Below are positions 54,901-63,833 of a stretch of 64,000 nucleotides of DNA, piece after piece. Under the pieces are notes generated by a model. It was not told the DNA's origin. It searched no databases and was given only the letters and a program-made list of their open reading frames with translations. Source of the DNA: Pinus tabuliformis (lineage: Eukaryota; Streptophyta; Pinopsida; Pinales; Pinaceae); NCBI GenBank assembly GCA_031772625.1, contig CM062808.1, forward strand, positions 140,408,605-140,472,604, given 5' to 3'. How positions within the stretch are numbered: the first letter of the stretch is position 1; each line of letters begins with the position of its first letter. The position numbers and the translations under genes were made by a program.

Positions 54901-56096
54901 ATGATTTCAGCCTCTATACCAGCTACTTCATCAAAATGCAGTTGTTCAAGTTCTTGTAATTTTTCCTTGTCAAAGTTTGTTGGACAAAGTATTTGATTAG
55001 TTGTTCTGGGTGATATTTCTGTTTGGTCCTGTTCATTTGGTGGTAGTGTGTCTTTCATGGAATCAACATCAATGTTCAAGCCTGAAAATTCACGCTGCAA
55101 GGTTAAGAAATTATTTATTTGTGTGTCATCCTCAAACACTTGCCAATCTTTGATATTGTTTGGGACAGACGGTCTGTGTTTTATCTCAGCCGTGAAACAG
55201 TGATTGGGTTCAAAAGGCAATTTGCATGTACTGGCAAATGTAGCTAAGCTGTGTGCATGAAGGTTTTGGGTCCTAGGTATTTTGGTTATTTGAAATTCAA
55301 TAAAGGCTTTCAGTACTTCAATAGTAGCAGCCCTGTATGACCTTAGTCTTTTGTCATTTGTGACAAAATTGCTTTTCACTTGTTGGACAATGAGGTCTGA
55401 ATCCCGCATGATCGAAACTTTTGTGGCCTGCAATGATTTTACCAGTTTAAGGCCTAGCAGTAAAGCTTCATATTCTGCCATATTGTTGGTACATCTGAAA
55501 TTTAGTCTGTAGGCTCGACCTTCTGCATGATTGCTTAGTTCATTATGAATCCACACCCCAGCTCCTGCCCCTAATTTGTTGACTGATCCATCAAATTCAA
55601 GAAACCATAGGATCTCTTGTTTTAGGGGAGACTTAACAGCTTCTCTGTGACCTGGAATTATGAGTTGGAGTTCTGGTTTTTCATCTGGTTTGTCTTCTAG
55701 GACGGTCTCATCACTTGATTGCACAAGCTTGATTTCTTGGGGACTTGATTCCTCACTTATATGCAGGTCTTGTTCAAGTATGATAGATTTTTTATCACTT
55801 ATTGGACTTACATCATCATTGAACAGAATAAAGGAATCCATATCTGAATGGACTGCATAAATAGGGAAATTTTGAGGTTTTTCTTCACTGCTCACCATGT
55901 ATTTCATGAGTGACTCTCTGTATAGCCTCTTGGGTTGCCCAAAGACAGAAATGGTGGCATATGACATGTCTAACTGCAGGGAACCTTGGAGTTTAGCCCC
56001 CCATGATCTTGATAACAGCATTCCATACTTGGGTAGGATATCAGCAACTACAACATCCATCAAGATTGTCTTAATGGGGTATTGGACAAGTGACAC
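51984..56096 (-). CDS. E6 pol: extra RNase H, reverse transcriptase, RNase H, integrase
   Basis: This is a 1370-residue open frame. Residues 1-60 resemble the end of a retropepsin (VVADILPKYGMLLSRSWG). About 160-290 is an RNase HI-like domain (FLEFDGSVNKLGAGAGVWI, NNMAEYEALLLGLKL, IMRDSDLIVQQV), the additional archaeal-type RNase H known from Tat elements, here placed before RT. RT is about 500-700, with YLDD at 654-657. About 790-900 is the resident RNase H, apparently of the degenerate connection-like kind. Integrase follows: HAGDCGGH and CHKC at about 1014-1055, then the catalytic triad D1084, D1145, E1181 with D-35-E spacing. The C-terminal tail has no chromodomain. The frame looks whole. 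Confidence 0.93.
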   Translation of the reverse strand: MSLVQYPIKTILMDVVVADILPKYGMLLSRSWGAKLQGSLQLDMSYATISVFGQPKRLYRESLMKYMVSSEEKPQNFPIYAVHSDMDSFILFNDDVSPISDKKSIILEQDLHISEESSPQEIKLVQSSDETVLEDKPDEKPELQLIIPGHREAVKSPLKQEILWFLEFDGSVNKLGAGAGVWIHNELSNHAEGRAYRLNFRCTNNMAEYEALLLGLKLVKSLQATKVSIMRDSDLIVQQVKSNFVTNDKRLRSYRAATIEVLKAFIEFQITKIPRTQNLHAHSLATFASTCKLPFEPNHCFTAEIKHRPSVPNNIKDWQVFEDDTQINNFLTLQREFSGLNIDVDSMKDTLPPNEQDQTEISPRTTNQILCPTNFDKEKLQELEQLHFDEVAGIEAEIIELKDNFLPTGLTPLEDIFDSNDVPRKPKMQPLNAAIEECNIGTVDKPKIIKLFASLPPAQKPKYIDLFKEFQDVFAWSYEDLKSYDTAVIQHTIPLKPNQKPFKQKLRRINPMLLPSIEKEVQKMFKAGIIAPIRFSNWISNLVPTRKKTGEIRLCVDLRNLNQVSLKDNYPLPKMDHILQRVVGASRISLLDGFSGFNQILVHPDDQDKTAFTTPWGTFKYVKMPFGLKNAGATFQRAMDIAFAKEIHDFLVIYLDDLIPFSKSDQEHLKHLRQIFITCRKYGISLNPKKSLFGLEEGKLLGHIISKDGIRIDPDRIQAILQMPHPRNIKELQAFLGKINFLRRFIPNLAELNRLLNNMLKKDSKVKWTVEENQAFECIKLALTQTPVLTNPQFDREFIIFSFASQHTIAAVLLQKDDQGNEKPIAFFSRALRDAPLKYQIMEKQAYALVKAIKDFRIYILYSHVIAYVPSPIVKDILTQENLEGRRGKWIANILEFDIEIKPTKLIKGQGLAKSMTEANYQALDINQLDNEPELATPKINVAFEQSPWYSDICYVLQNLCAPPGLSRTKCRFLKMKASKFCVIDGQLFWKNHEGILLNCLTMDEISNVMKEFHAGDCGGHLYWKSTVDKILRAGYYWPTVFSDVKKFTTSCHKCQVFEGKRKLLPLPLKPIATEKPFQQWGLDFIGEIHPSSSGQHRWILTATNYFTKWIEAVPCRQANDSTIIQFLETNILSRFGCPDKIITDNAAAFISKKMVNFCHKFHITLGHSTAYYPQGNGLAESSNKSLINIIKKVLEENKKNWHKKLVNALWADRLTTKRSIGVSPYELVYGMEAKFPSSLGIPVMKLLQESQAEPNDMQRRVNQIICLQQTRDQVYNRVQILQEKLKKAFDRKTKAEDFFIGDKVLKWDSRREDKGKHGKFDSLWRGPFVIQAVQGNNTYFLKNLDETDLDEGPVNGRMLKHYFDYFPCL

Positions 56097-56165
56097 ACAG
56101 AGATCCTTTATCAGGCCTAAACACTTAACTTGGCTGGAGTCAAATGAAAATAGGTCCTTATATGG

Positions 56166-56654
56166 TCATGTAATATCTAGATTTAATCTTTCCATGACTG
56201 ATTTGGGCATCAGGTTGTGGGAAGCACCTGAGTCAAACATTGCATTGTGTAATATCTTATCATGAACATGCAAGCTGACATAAAATGGTAAGATTCCAGC
56301 AACTGCTGTCTTCCCATCAACCTCCGGACCGAAAAGTAGTTCTGGGGTGTCATCCAACACGTTGACATCATCTTTGTTATGAGTAAGTTGAAGGGATCTC
56401 TTGATTTTTTGTTTATAGATGTTATGTTTGGCTAACTCTGAGAGAGGAATGGCTATCTTCAATTTTCCAATTTCAGCTTCTAAGTCAAAAGGTCTTTCAG
56501 ATTGGGTCTTAGTGTTCTGGTTAACAACCCTTTCCCTTTCAATTGAATTTTTAGCGCCTTCCTCCTGATTCTCATCTTGATCTTGAGGCTTGTCCTTTTT
56601 ACCCATCTTTTGAGAAATATTGCTTGGATTATGCTGCAAGGGTGATGTAGCCAT
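56166..56654 (-). CDS. E6 protease region
   Basis: About 162 residues. A charged N-terminal linker (KKDKPQDQDENQEEGAKN) is followed by a hydrophobic region and the retropepsin active-site stretch FDSGASHNLMPKSVMERLNL near residues 140-160. It lies between gag and pol and would process the polyprotein. Ogre elements are known to join this region to RT by splicing, which may or may not apply here. Confidence 0.78.
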   Translation of the reverse strand: MATSPLQHNPSNISQKMGKKDKPQDQDENQEEGAKNSIERERVVNQNTKTQSERPFDLEAEIGKLKIAIPLSELAKHNIYKQKIKRSLQLTHNKDDVNVLDDTPELLFGPEVDGKTAVAGILPFYVSLHVHDKILHNAMFDSGASHNLMPKSVMERLNLDIT

Positions 56655-56698
56655 TGGTTGTTGTTTTGAGGGAGATGCTTCAGTTATTTCTTCAACTG

Positions 56699-58057
56699 TT
56701 ACTTCATTTGTGATTGAATCAGTTTTGTCAATTGGCTCTGTGACAATAGCTTTCTTAGGCTGTGGGGTGTCCTTTGTTTGTCAAGCTGTGTCACATTTAT
56801 TGTTCTACTTCTGAATTTATATTGCTTATGAACTTCAAAAACAGTTGTATCATAGCCTTGTTTGAAATCAAATGACTCACTTGATTTGGTTTGGAACTGC
56901 TTGATATCATCATCCTTATGATCTTCTTGTGTTAAAAAAACTTGATTCCCACTGTCCAAACCCATTAGGTTGATGTGAGGGTCCTCATTGGGTTCACTAG
57001 ATGTGGAAGCCTCAGCATAATTCTCTTGGAAAGGGGGTCTGACATGTTGGTCAGGATCAGTCCTTCCAACATTGGGATTTTGATTCTTTCTAAAGTTTTG
57101 GTTTCTTATATTACTTGTTTTCCCTTCCCATGATGACTTTCTTTCTATGGTTTCCACTCTGTCCCCAAGTCTATCCATACCTTTGATAATTGCATCTAAC
57201 TTCTGCTCAAATGCTGAGGGTTCTTCCTTAAAAGTAGTTCTTCTTTCAGTTCTGGCCCTATTTCTCTTGGCAATCAAATTTGCCTCTACACTTACTGCTA
57301 TGTCTTGCATGTCTGCCAAAGTTGCAGGGGCTCTTTCTCTTAATTGATATGCCATATCAGCATCAAACCCATCAAGGAACTTAATTAATGCTAAATCAGG
57401 TCGAGGCCTAAGGTTTTGAGGAATGGCACTATAGATAGAATTGAATCTAGTGCAATAGTCCGAGATAGTTTCTTGTGGACCTCTCTTTATGGTGTCATAT
57501 TCAGATAAAATGTGTAGAGGGTCTTTTTTCTTTTCCCATCTGTTTAGAAAGGAATGGTAAAGAGCACCCGAATTAGCTATAGAATTTGCAGCCAGCGCTC
57601 TGAACCAGGTTCTTACTTCACCTGTGAGACTTTGCACAAAAATTTTCATTCTCACATCACCATCATCTATCTCATAGTTTTGGAAGTAATCTTGCATTTT
57701 ATTGGTATGCTGTAAGGCAGTGTATGTACTGGTTCCATCAAAATAAGTGATTTTTCCTTGGTAATCCTGAGGCATGGCCCTAGGATTGCCAGGCAGCTGA
57801 AGGGGTGCATAACGATTAGCCATATTTGGTGGGATAACTGCAACAACAGAAACAACTGGAACAACAATAGCAGTTTGTGTGTTAGGTGTTGACAATATGT
57901 TTTGTGAAGTGGATGATGAAGAGGGGGAGGAATGAGTTGTATGGAGGTGAACAGTTGGCTTAGAAGGGGTGGGAATAAAACTATGCTGAACTGCCTCAGG
58001 GCTAGATTCAGGAGATTGCTCTGGTTCCTTTTGGCTCCTATGAGTTTTATGGATCAA
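56699..58057 (-). CDS. E6 gag
   Basis: This is a 452-residue frame. Residues 1-75 are S/T/P-rich. The capsid-type region is about 95-260: ITYFDGTSTYTALQHTNKMQ, MKIFVQSLTGEVRTWFRAL, SFLNRWEKKKDPLHIL, ISDYCTRFNSIYSAIP and ALIKFLDGFDADMAYQLRE. These are the helices of the retrotransposon gag family. A basic R/K/N-rich stretch follows (KSSWEGKTSNIRNQNFRKNQ), and I see no CCHC knuckle. The start at 58057 is about 0.2 kb from the primer-binding site; an earlier start in the leader cannot be excluded. Confidence 0.88.
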   Translation of the reverse strand: MIHKTHRSQKEPEQSPESSPEAVQHSFIPTPSKPTVHLHTTHSSPSSSSTSQNILSTPNTQTAIVVPVVSVVAVIPPNMANRYAPLQLPGNPRAMPQDYQGKITYFDGTSTYTALQHTNKMQDYFQNYEIDDGDVRMKIFVQSLTGEVRTWFRALAANSIANSGALYHSFLNRWEKKKDPLHILSEYDTIKRGPQETISDYCTRFNSIYSAIPQNLRPRPDLALIKFLDGFDADMAYQLRERAPATLADMQDIAVSVEANLIAKRNRARTERRTTFKEEPSAFEQKLDAIIKGMDRLGDRVETIERKSSWEGKTSNIRNQNFRKNQNPNVGRTDPDQHVRPPFQENYAEASTSSEPNEDPHINLMGLDSGNQVFLTQEDHKDDDIKQFQTKSSESFDFKQGYDTTVFEVHKQYKFRSRTINVTQLDKQRTPHSLRKLLSQSQLTKLIQSQMK

Positions 58058-58251
58058 ATTTGGATTCTCGAAAACAGGAGGAGGATTTGGGTCAGGATTT
58101 GACCTGGTGTGCCTAGTTTTCTTTTTAGGAGCCAGCTTCTGAACTTCTTTTTGGTATTTTTGAGGATATTTTTAGAACTATTTCAAGGGACTGCTCAAGC
58201 TTTTTTGGAACCACTGTCTAAAGACAGACAACAGTTGAAAAATATGCTCTG

Positions 58252-58269
58252 TCCCCAGTGGAGTCGCCA
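58252..58269 (-). other. E6 primer-binding site (tRNA-Arg type)
   Basis: On the element strand TGGCGACTCCACTGGGGA lies four bases inside the right LTR, identical to the E2 site. It is complementary to the 3' end of plant tRNA-Arg, as in Ogre. Confidence 0.9.
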
Positions 58270-59436
58270 ATTATGTTAACACCCAGGTTGTTCCCTTTGA
58301 CTCCCAAGGGAATACGGCCGGGGTAACCACTAACCAAGCTTTGGATTATAGGTTCTAGCCTACCTATAATCAAAGAGGGCTCTCTCTTTAAGATTTAACA
58401 TCTGTTTTGTGAAGATTTTAGGCTAGTTATGAGTTCAGTTTTTGTTTAAAGTTTTGGTTGTGAACTGTTGTTTTGAGAAGGGCATGAAATGTTTGAGACA
58501 TTTTAGTCCATTGGGCATATGGAGTCAGAAATTGAGAAAGTCATGATGCCTGTGATGGAGAAAGGTTTACTGCAAAGCTAGACAGCTATTCATGATACAA
58601 TTTCTGGTTTATAAATGAAACAGTGTGAGATGGAATTTATACACAGTGTGACTGTAAGCTGAAAAGCAAATTCTATTCAGTAGCATCTAAGAATTACTGC
58701 ACAGAAACTGTTAAAGATTTAGAGTAAGTTGGAGCATTTAAGAATTCCAACCAGACAACTAAACCTGAAGAAAACATTTATGACAAGGAAAGATTGAATT
58801 CAGGGTGTCTCCATGGACAAATCCTGAGTTATTCTTCTTCTTTCTTGTTGAGACTAGACAACATACATGAGAGATGAAATAAACAGAAATTAAACATAGA
58901 CAGAGATAGAGAAACTTATTGTATCAAGCTATAGCACTAGAATTCTGCAGCATTCAATGGTTCCAACACAACATACATCAGTAAAGACAATCTCTGGAAA
59001 CCCCAAACTTCTTTGTATTATTTCTCCAAAGATACAGCCGAGTTCTCTTTCTGAACAAGTAACAACAACCCCCAAATGAACTGCGTGGGGGCAATTTATA
59101 CAAAAATATCAAGGAAAATATCTGAAGCAATAGTTATTAAGCAATAACTGCTTCTACCAACTTTTACAATATGGTGGTTACAAAATTTAAAGCCTCTGGC
59201 ACAGGTACACAACAGCTGTCTGTTGTTTGTCAGATTAACTTGACTTTTGGGCCGAAGGGCCGGCTGAGCTTCTTCTCGACGGTTCATGCTGGCTGTGGCT
59301 GCTGTTGTTGACACGTTGTGGCACGGTTATCCTTGAGCTGCCGATCTGTATCCTTCAGGCCGTGACTGCTGACCTGTGATTTCTTTAATTGTTTGCTGCT
59401 TGCTGTAGGATGTCTTTAATCAGAATATTTAATTAA

Positions 59437-61865
59437 TCAAAGCAGAATTCTGATCATATCAGTCCACCATTCATCAGTAGGCATTTGGTGCCTCTGCATT
59501 TTGTGTAATGTTTCATCAGCATCTGTATATTTGTAGTAATTAGGGGGCACTGCAAACAGATGGTTGATTTCATGTTCTATATAAAACAGATTTTCTAGTT
59601 TATCATACAATTCTTGTCCTGTAGGCGGCCCAGTTCCTTCTGAAGTGCTAGATGAGGTAATCAACTGATCAGTGATGTAAGTGTTGACTCTTTTTGCATA
59701 TTGCTCATGAGACCATAGCCTTCCAGCGCTGTTTATTAAACTGGGAAGTCCTCTGTCATATAATGCTGTGATCTTGGCACCAAAAGCATTTACCTCTGCT
59801 TGAATATCCTGACATTTTCTTTCTAGTGCCTGTACATAGTTTCTGAGGGTGAGTACCCTTTTGATCAGCAAAATTGTATCAGTTCTATCTCTGATACCCA
59901 TGTTTGCTAGCTGTATGCCAGTTCTGTTGTTCAACACATTGATCATTCTAGTAGCTATCTCTGGCATACTTCCTAGAGAAGCTTTGGCTTTTTGATTTTC
60001 TGCATAAGCCCTGCTCAGCAAATCCATTTTCTCATGGATAGTCTCTATATATTGCCATTGGTCTGTGATTGATTGACCAATCTTTTGCCATATAATTTTC
60101 TTGAGCTCCGTTATTGCTTTGCCCATGGCCATTTCTTTCTCAAGCTCTTTGATTTTTCTTTCCAGGGTCTTTGCTTCCCTTGATTTGTGGATGTGGTGAG
60201 GGGAGTCTCCTGTTCTCTATCCCTCTTCCGGTTTCTTTCTTCATTTTGTGGAGTTTGGAGTACCAAGGCCTCCACTGTAGTTTCTTTCCTAGGAGGCACA
60301 GTTTCTTGAGCCTGCTACTCTTTGGATTTTGTGGCCTCAACTGTTTCTTCTTGCTGCATTGGCTGCTCCTCTTTTTGCTGTTCTTTCTGTTGTTCTACTA
60401 TAAGAGGTGGCTGTTCCTGCTCCATCTTCTTTTCTTTACCCTTGCTGGATACCTGATGAGCAGTTTTAGCTACTTGCTAGTGGACTGTAGAAGATGAGGC
60501 AGCCGCTCCAAGTTGCCTTTGATAGGAAGAGGAAACCTGTCCACAAGTTTCCAAGTCAGCCTCTTTCTCAATATTCCTTGCCTCTCTTTGTAGCATTTGC
60601 TCTCTAGTAATTTCCTCTTCTAGAGTGCCCTCTTTCCAACTTAACAAATTGGAATGTTGCTCAATATGAGGCAAACTGATGTGGTCATAGCTACCCAATC
60701 TATATTTTACCCTCCTGAGAGAAATGAAATGGTTAGGGTCATAAGGTACCCAGCGGAAACTGGTTTGCAACTGGAGGGCCTATAGCATGCTATCTGCTTC
60801 CTTCCATCCCTCCTCCCTTATGTTGTAAAGAAATGGGCCTAGCTGGTTCCTGACTTTTAGTTGCACTTTCTTGTTTTTACTATGAAAATGGACCTGGTCT
60901 GCATTTCCAAACTACCTGAAATACTCCAAGGCAAAGAGTCTCATAGGGACATATCTTGGCAGCCTATAAGGGTTCAACTCACAGCCATATATTCTGATTA
61001 CTGTATGGTGAAAAAGATGTATGATGGAAGACTGAGGTCCAAAATACCACAGACCTTGGGTTTCCCTGGGCATCAAACTTCTTGAGGGGAATAGGGAAGC
61101 CATCAGGTTGATAAAATAGAAACAAATGATAGATATATGAGGTGTATCTAAACACCTTTTCCCTTTCTAGATTCATCAGTTGCTCATGAATCTTATTTGC
61201 AATGTATGCAACATAATCATAGTGTACAGCAGGAGGCATTCCAGGGGAAAATATGGACAGCATGGCCATAATGGTATCATCAACATCCTCACATGATCTA
61301 TACCCCAGGACATAGCTGATCAAATCCACTAGCATTTTGCCCAAGTCATTGAGATATGGATTCCCAATAGGAGGTGTTCTCACAGTTTCAGAGCCTGATT
61401 CAATGAAGAGCTGATTTATCTTTAAGATTTGGGCATTAGACAGCTTGCCTCCTTTCTTTAGTAAGTCCATCATGGAGAGAGGAGTCAATGGCCTTGCAGA
61501 ATGAAAGTTCAGCATTTGATTTATAGCCTCAGGGGTGATATGGAACAAACTGCGCCTGAGGTACTGAGGACAGCTCTTTGACATGGATCATAGTTCTCAC
61601 AGCATCTATGGATCAAGTGTGGAAGGACATTGACTTGAGGGAGGTTATAAATGGGCAAATTGGAGTCCCAAATCCCCAAAATATCAGCTCCACTGAGGTG
61701 TTGGGCCTTTAACTCATTTAGCATATGAATGTTAAACTTGGAATTCATTAAGAATGACTCTGTCATCTGATAATCTTTATCAGCTAGGGCCTGCCACTCT
61801 AACTCTCTGTGTGGGGCATTCAAAGGTGGAATGTTCAGGGCAACAGGTGCTACTGGTGTATCCAT
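59437..61865 (-). pseudogene. E6 right-LTR copy of the accessory coding block
   Basis: This is the second copy of the block at 47334-49763, with the same order. The N-terminal globular part starts at the ATG at 61865 (MDTPVAPVALNIPPLNAPH). Then come the RIYGCELNPYRLPRYVPM and FRWVPYDPNHF region, a Q/E-rich linker, and the helical C-terminal part at 59437-60132 (231 residues, HEKMDLLSRAY). It has a few breaks, more than the left copy. As the 5' LTR copy, it would be the first coding sequence in element RNA made from the TATA-like box at 63041. Confidence 0.75.
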
Positions 61866-62289
61866 GTTTTATCAGCGAATTTGGGTTAAATTTCGACTAT
61901 TTTTGGGAGAAATACCGTCCTGCGCGGTAGGTTAAGTAATTTGTTGAATTACAGCATGTTTCAGAGCAACAGGGGTGTAATTGGGCACAATTGGCCGGTT
62001 AAAAACTGATGGAATTGGTTTTAAGGCGTAGCAGGCCTATTTCTCCATGGAAAATGGTCAATTTTAATGGTTTTTTAACAATGCAGGACGAAACAAAGCG
62101 TGCAGTTGGGGAATTGACAAATACCTGGTTTAATGGTGGTATTTGAGCTTGGTTGCAGTCGAATTCTGGGCGGCAGCAGCTCTGAATGGTCTTGGCAAGG
62201 TGCGGCAGCAAAGGACGTGAAAATACATGCAGGAGGCAGAGCAGAAAAATATAGAAAAATGTGCCAAAATGGAAAAATTCGGCCAAATA

Positions 62290-62760
62290 TGGACTTTTTG
62301 GCGTTGGCGCGAAAATTTGGATGGCGTCAGCATGACGTCATCAGGTGGGGTCAGGGTCGGGTGACGTCATCATGACGTCAACAGGTGACGTGGCAGCCTG
62401 TGAGTGGTCCACGGGGACTGCATAGGTGGCGTGACAGCTTGGAGCGATGGCGGGCGGGGGTGCTGATGCGGTGGTGAGGTGGCATGACGCTGGCATGACA
62501 GGACAGCGAAAAACTGGAAGTGGTAAGCGGTATGATCTCGGACCGCCCTTCATACGGAAGCGAGAATGTTAGAGGGCCGCCCGCTCCAGTGAGATAGCGG
62601 CGCGTGTCCCCGCCCATACGTCAGCGGACGTCATTTCTCGGGTGCTAACGGCAGTACATCGGGGCCGCCCCGATATTGATAAGGGCCGTCAGATGGGAAA
62701 GCCTAGATCCGACGGCTGGCGGGAGGGCAAGTTGTCGGGGCGATACGGAAGGGCAGGGAT
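62290..62760 (-). promoter_or_regulatory. GC-rich island with TGACGTCA palindromes in E6 right LTR
   Basis: Three perfect TGACGTCA palindromes lie at 62333-62340, 62362-62369 and 62373-62380, the last two 11 bp apart as in E4. Half-sites recur near 62618-62634. Confidence 0.62.
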
Positions 62761-63040
62761 AATAAAATAATATTATTTCCTGGAATATGTACCTAGCGGA
62801 ACATTATAAAAAGTGGGTTTTTATGGTTTTTACAGAGTTATGTGTTAAAAAGGGATTTTGCACAGGTTTATTTACAAAGAGGGTTTAGGTTATTAATCCA
62901 AGTAGATCTCGGATTAATCCCAAGATTAATTTTTTCAGCGCTCTTTGGGTCGCGCTCAATGTTTTAGCGCTTGAAAACATTTAAAGCCAATCATAGAGCT
63001 ATAATGCTCGGGGAAGGGGATATATAGATATTTTGGGGTT

Positions 63041-63050
63041 CTTATATAGG
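63041..63050 (-). promoter_or_regulatory. TATA-like box of E6 right (5') LTR
   Basis: CCTATATAAG on the element strand is about 0.8 kb from the LTR's outer end. A start site near 63010 would leave about 1.1 kb before the coding block at 61865. Confidence 0.5.
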
Positions 63051-63833
63051 ATTAACCTAATAATAGGGGAATTGGAGTATAGGGAGTTAAATAATAAGAA
63101 ATTAGGGGTTAATATGAGTGGAAGAGGTGGATGAGGGGGTAAAAACACTAAGTTTTATATGAAATCAACTTAGTTTAGGAAGTAGATCAAAATGAAAAGA
63201 ATTTTAAATAAGAAATATGGATATGACATATAACACAAGTGAAAATAGGATGTTAGCAAGACTTATGATAGGGAAAGTTGGGAAGTTAGACATGCTTCAT
63301 CCTTGTGCTGCAAGATGATGGAGAAGAGGACCTTCTCTATCCACTGATATTTCCTTTGCGTTAAACCAATAAAATGAGAGGAATGACACTTCTGCAACCC
63401 CATCTACCTACCCATCTACTTGCCTAGCATTTTTTGTTTCTTCATGGAGGGTGCACTTGAGCTAGCAAACCCTCAATTTCTCTTTTCTTTTCTTTTTCAC
63501 TTTTTCTTTTGCTTTTCTATCTAGAACTACGCTTATTACTTCCAAGGTCCCAGATTAAGCAGTTGGGAACCTTAATTCTCTACCTAACTACTGGTCTGCC
63601 AAGATTAAACAGTTTGGACAGACTTCTTTCTTTATTCTACAACAAAAAATTGAAACATGGCATGATCCAGATTAAGCTATTGGATCACCCATTCAGATAT
63701 AGGATAACATCAAACTATGTACAAAGATGTTTCTCCATAGAAATATGAGATCTTTGCATCACCAAAGTAGATGATATTGGCACTTCCCCTGCCAATCATG
63801 AAAAATGAAACCTATTGGTATAGGTAGATAACA

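Larger units (their letters stand above)
46173..63833 (-). mobile_element. E6: Tat/Ogre-like Gypsy element with coding 5.56-kb LTRs
   Basis: It is a 17.7-kb element with LTRs at 46173-51731 and 58274-63833 (5559 and 5560 bp), target duplication GAGAG, a tRNA-Arg-type primer site, gag, protease and a 1370-residue pol with two RNase H domains. LTR divergence by eye is about 1-3% depending on the stretch. The very long LTRs, Arg primer and 5-bp duplication match Ogre/Tat. Structurally it looks whole, with a few coding breaks, mostly in the right-hand LTR block. It sits inside the RT of its relative E4. Confidence 0.96.
58274..63833 (-). repeat. E6 right LTR (5' LTR in element sense), 5560 bp
   Basis: It has the same ends and length (to 1 bp) as the left LTR. 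It carries the coding block (59437-61865), TGACGTCA palindromes (62333-62380) and a TATA-like box (63041-63050). Non-coding are 58274-59436 and 61866-63833. It is followed by GAGAG at 63834-63838. Confidence 0.96.
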
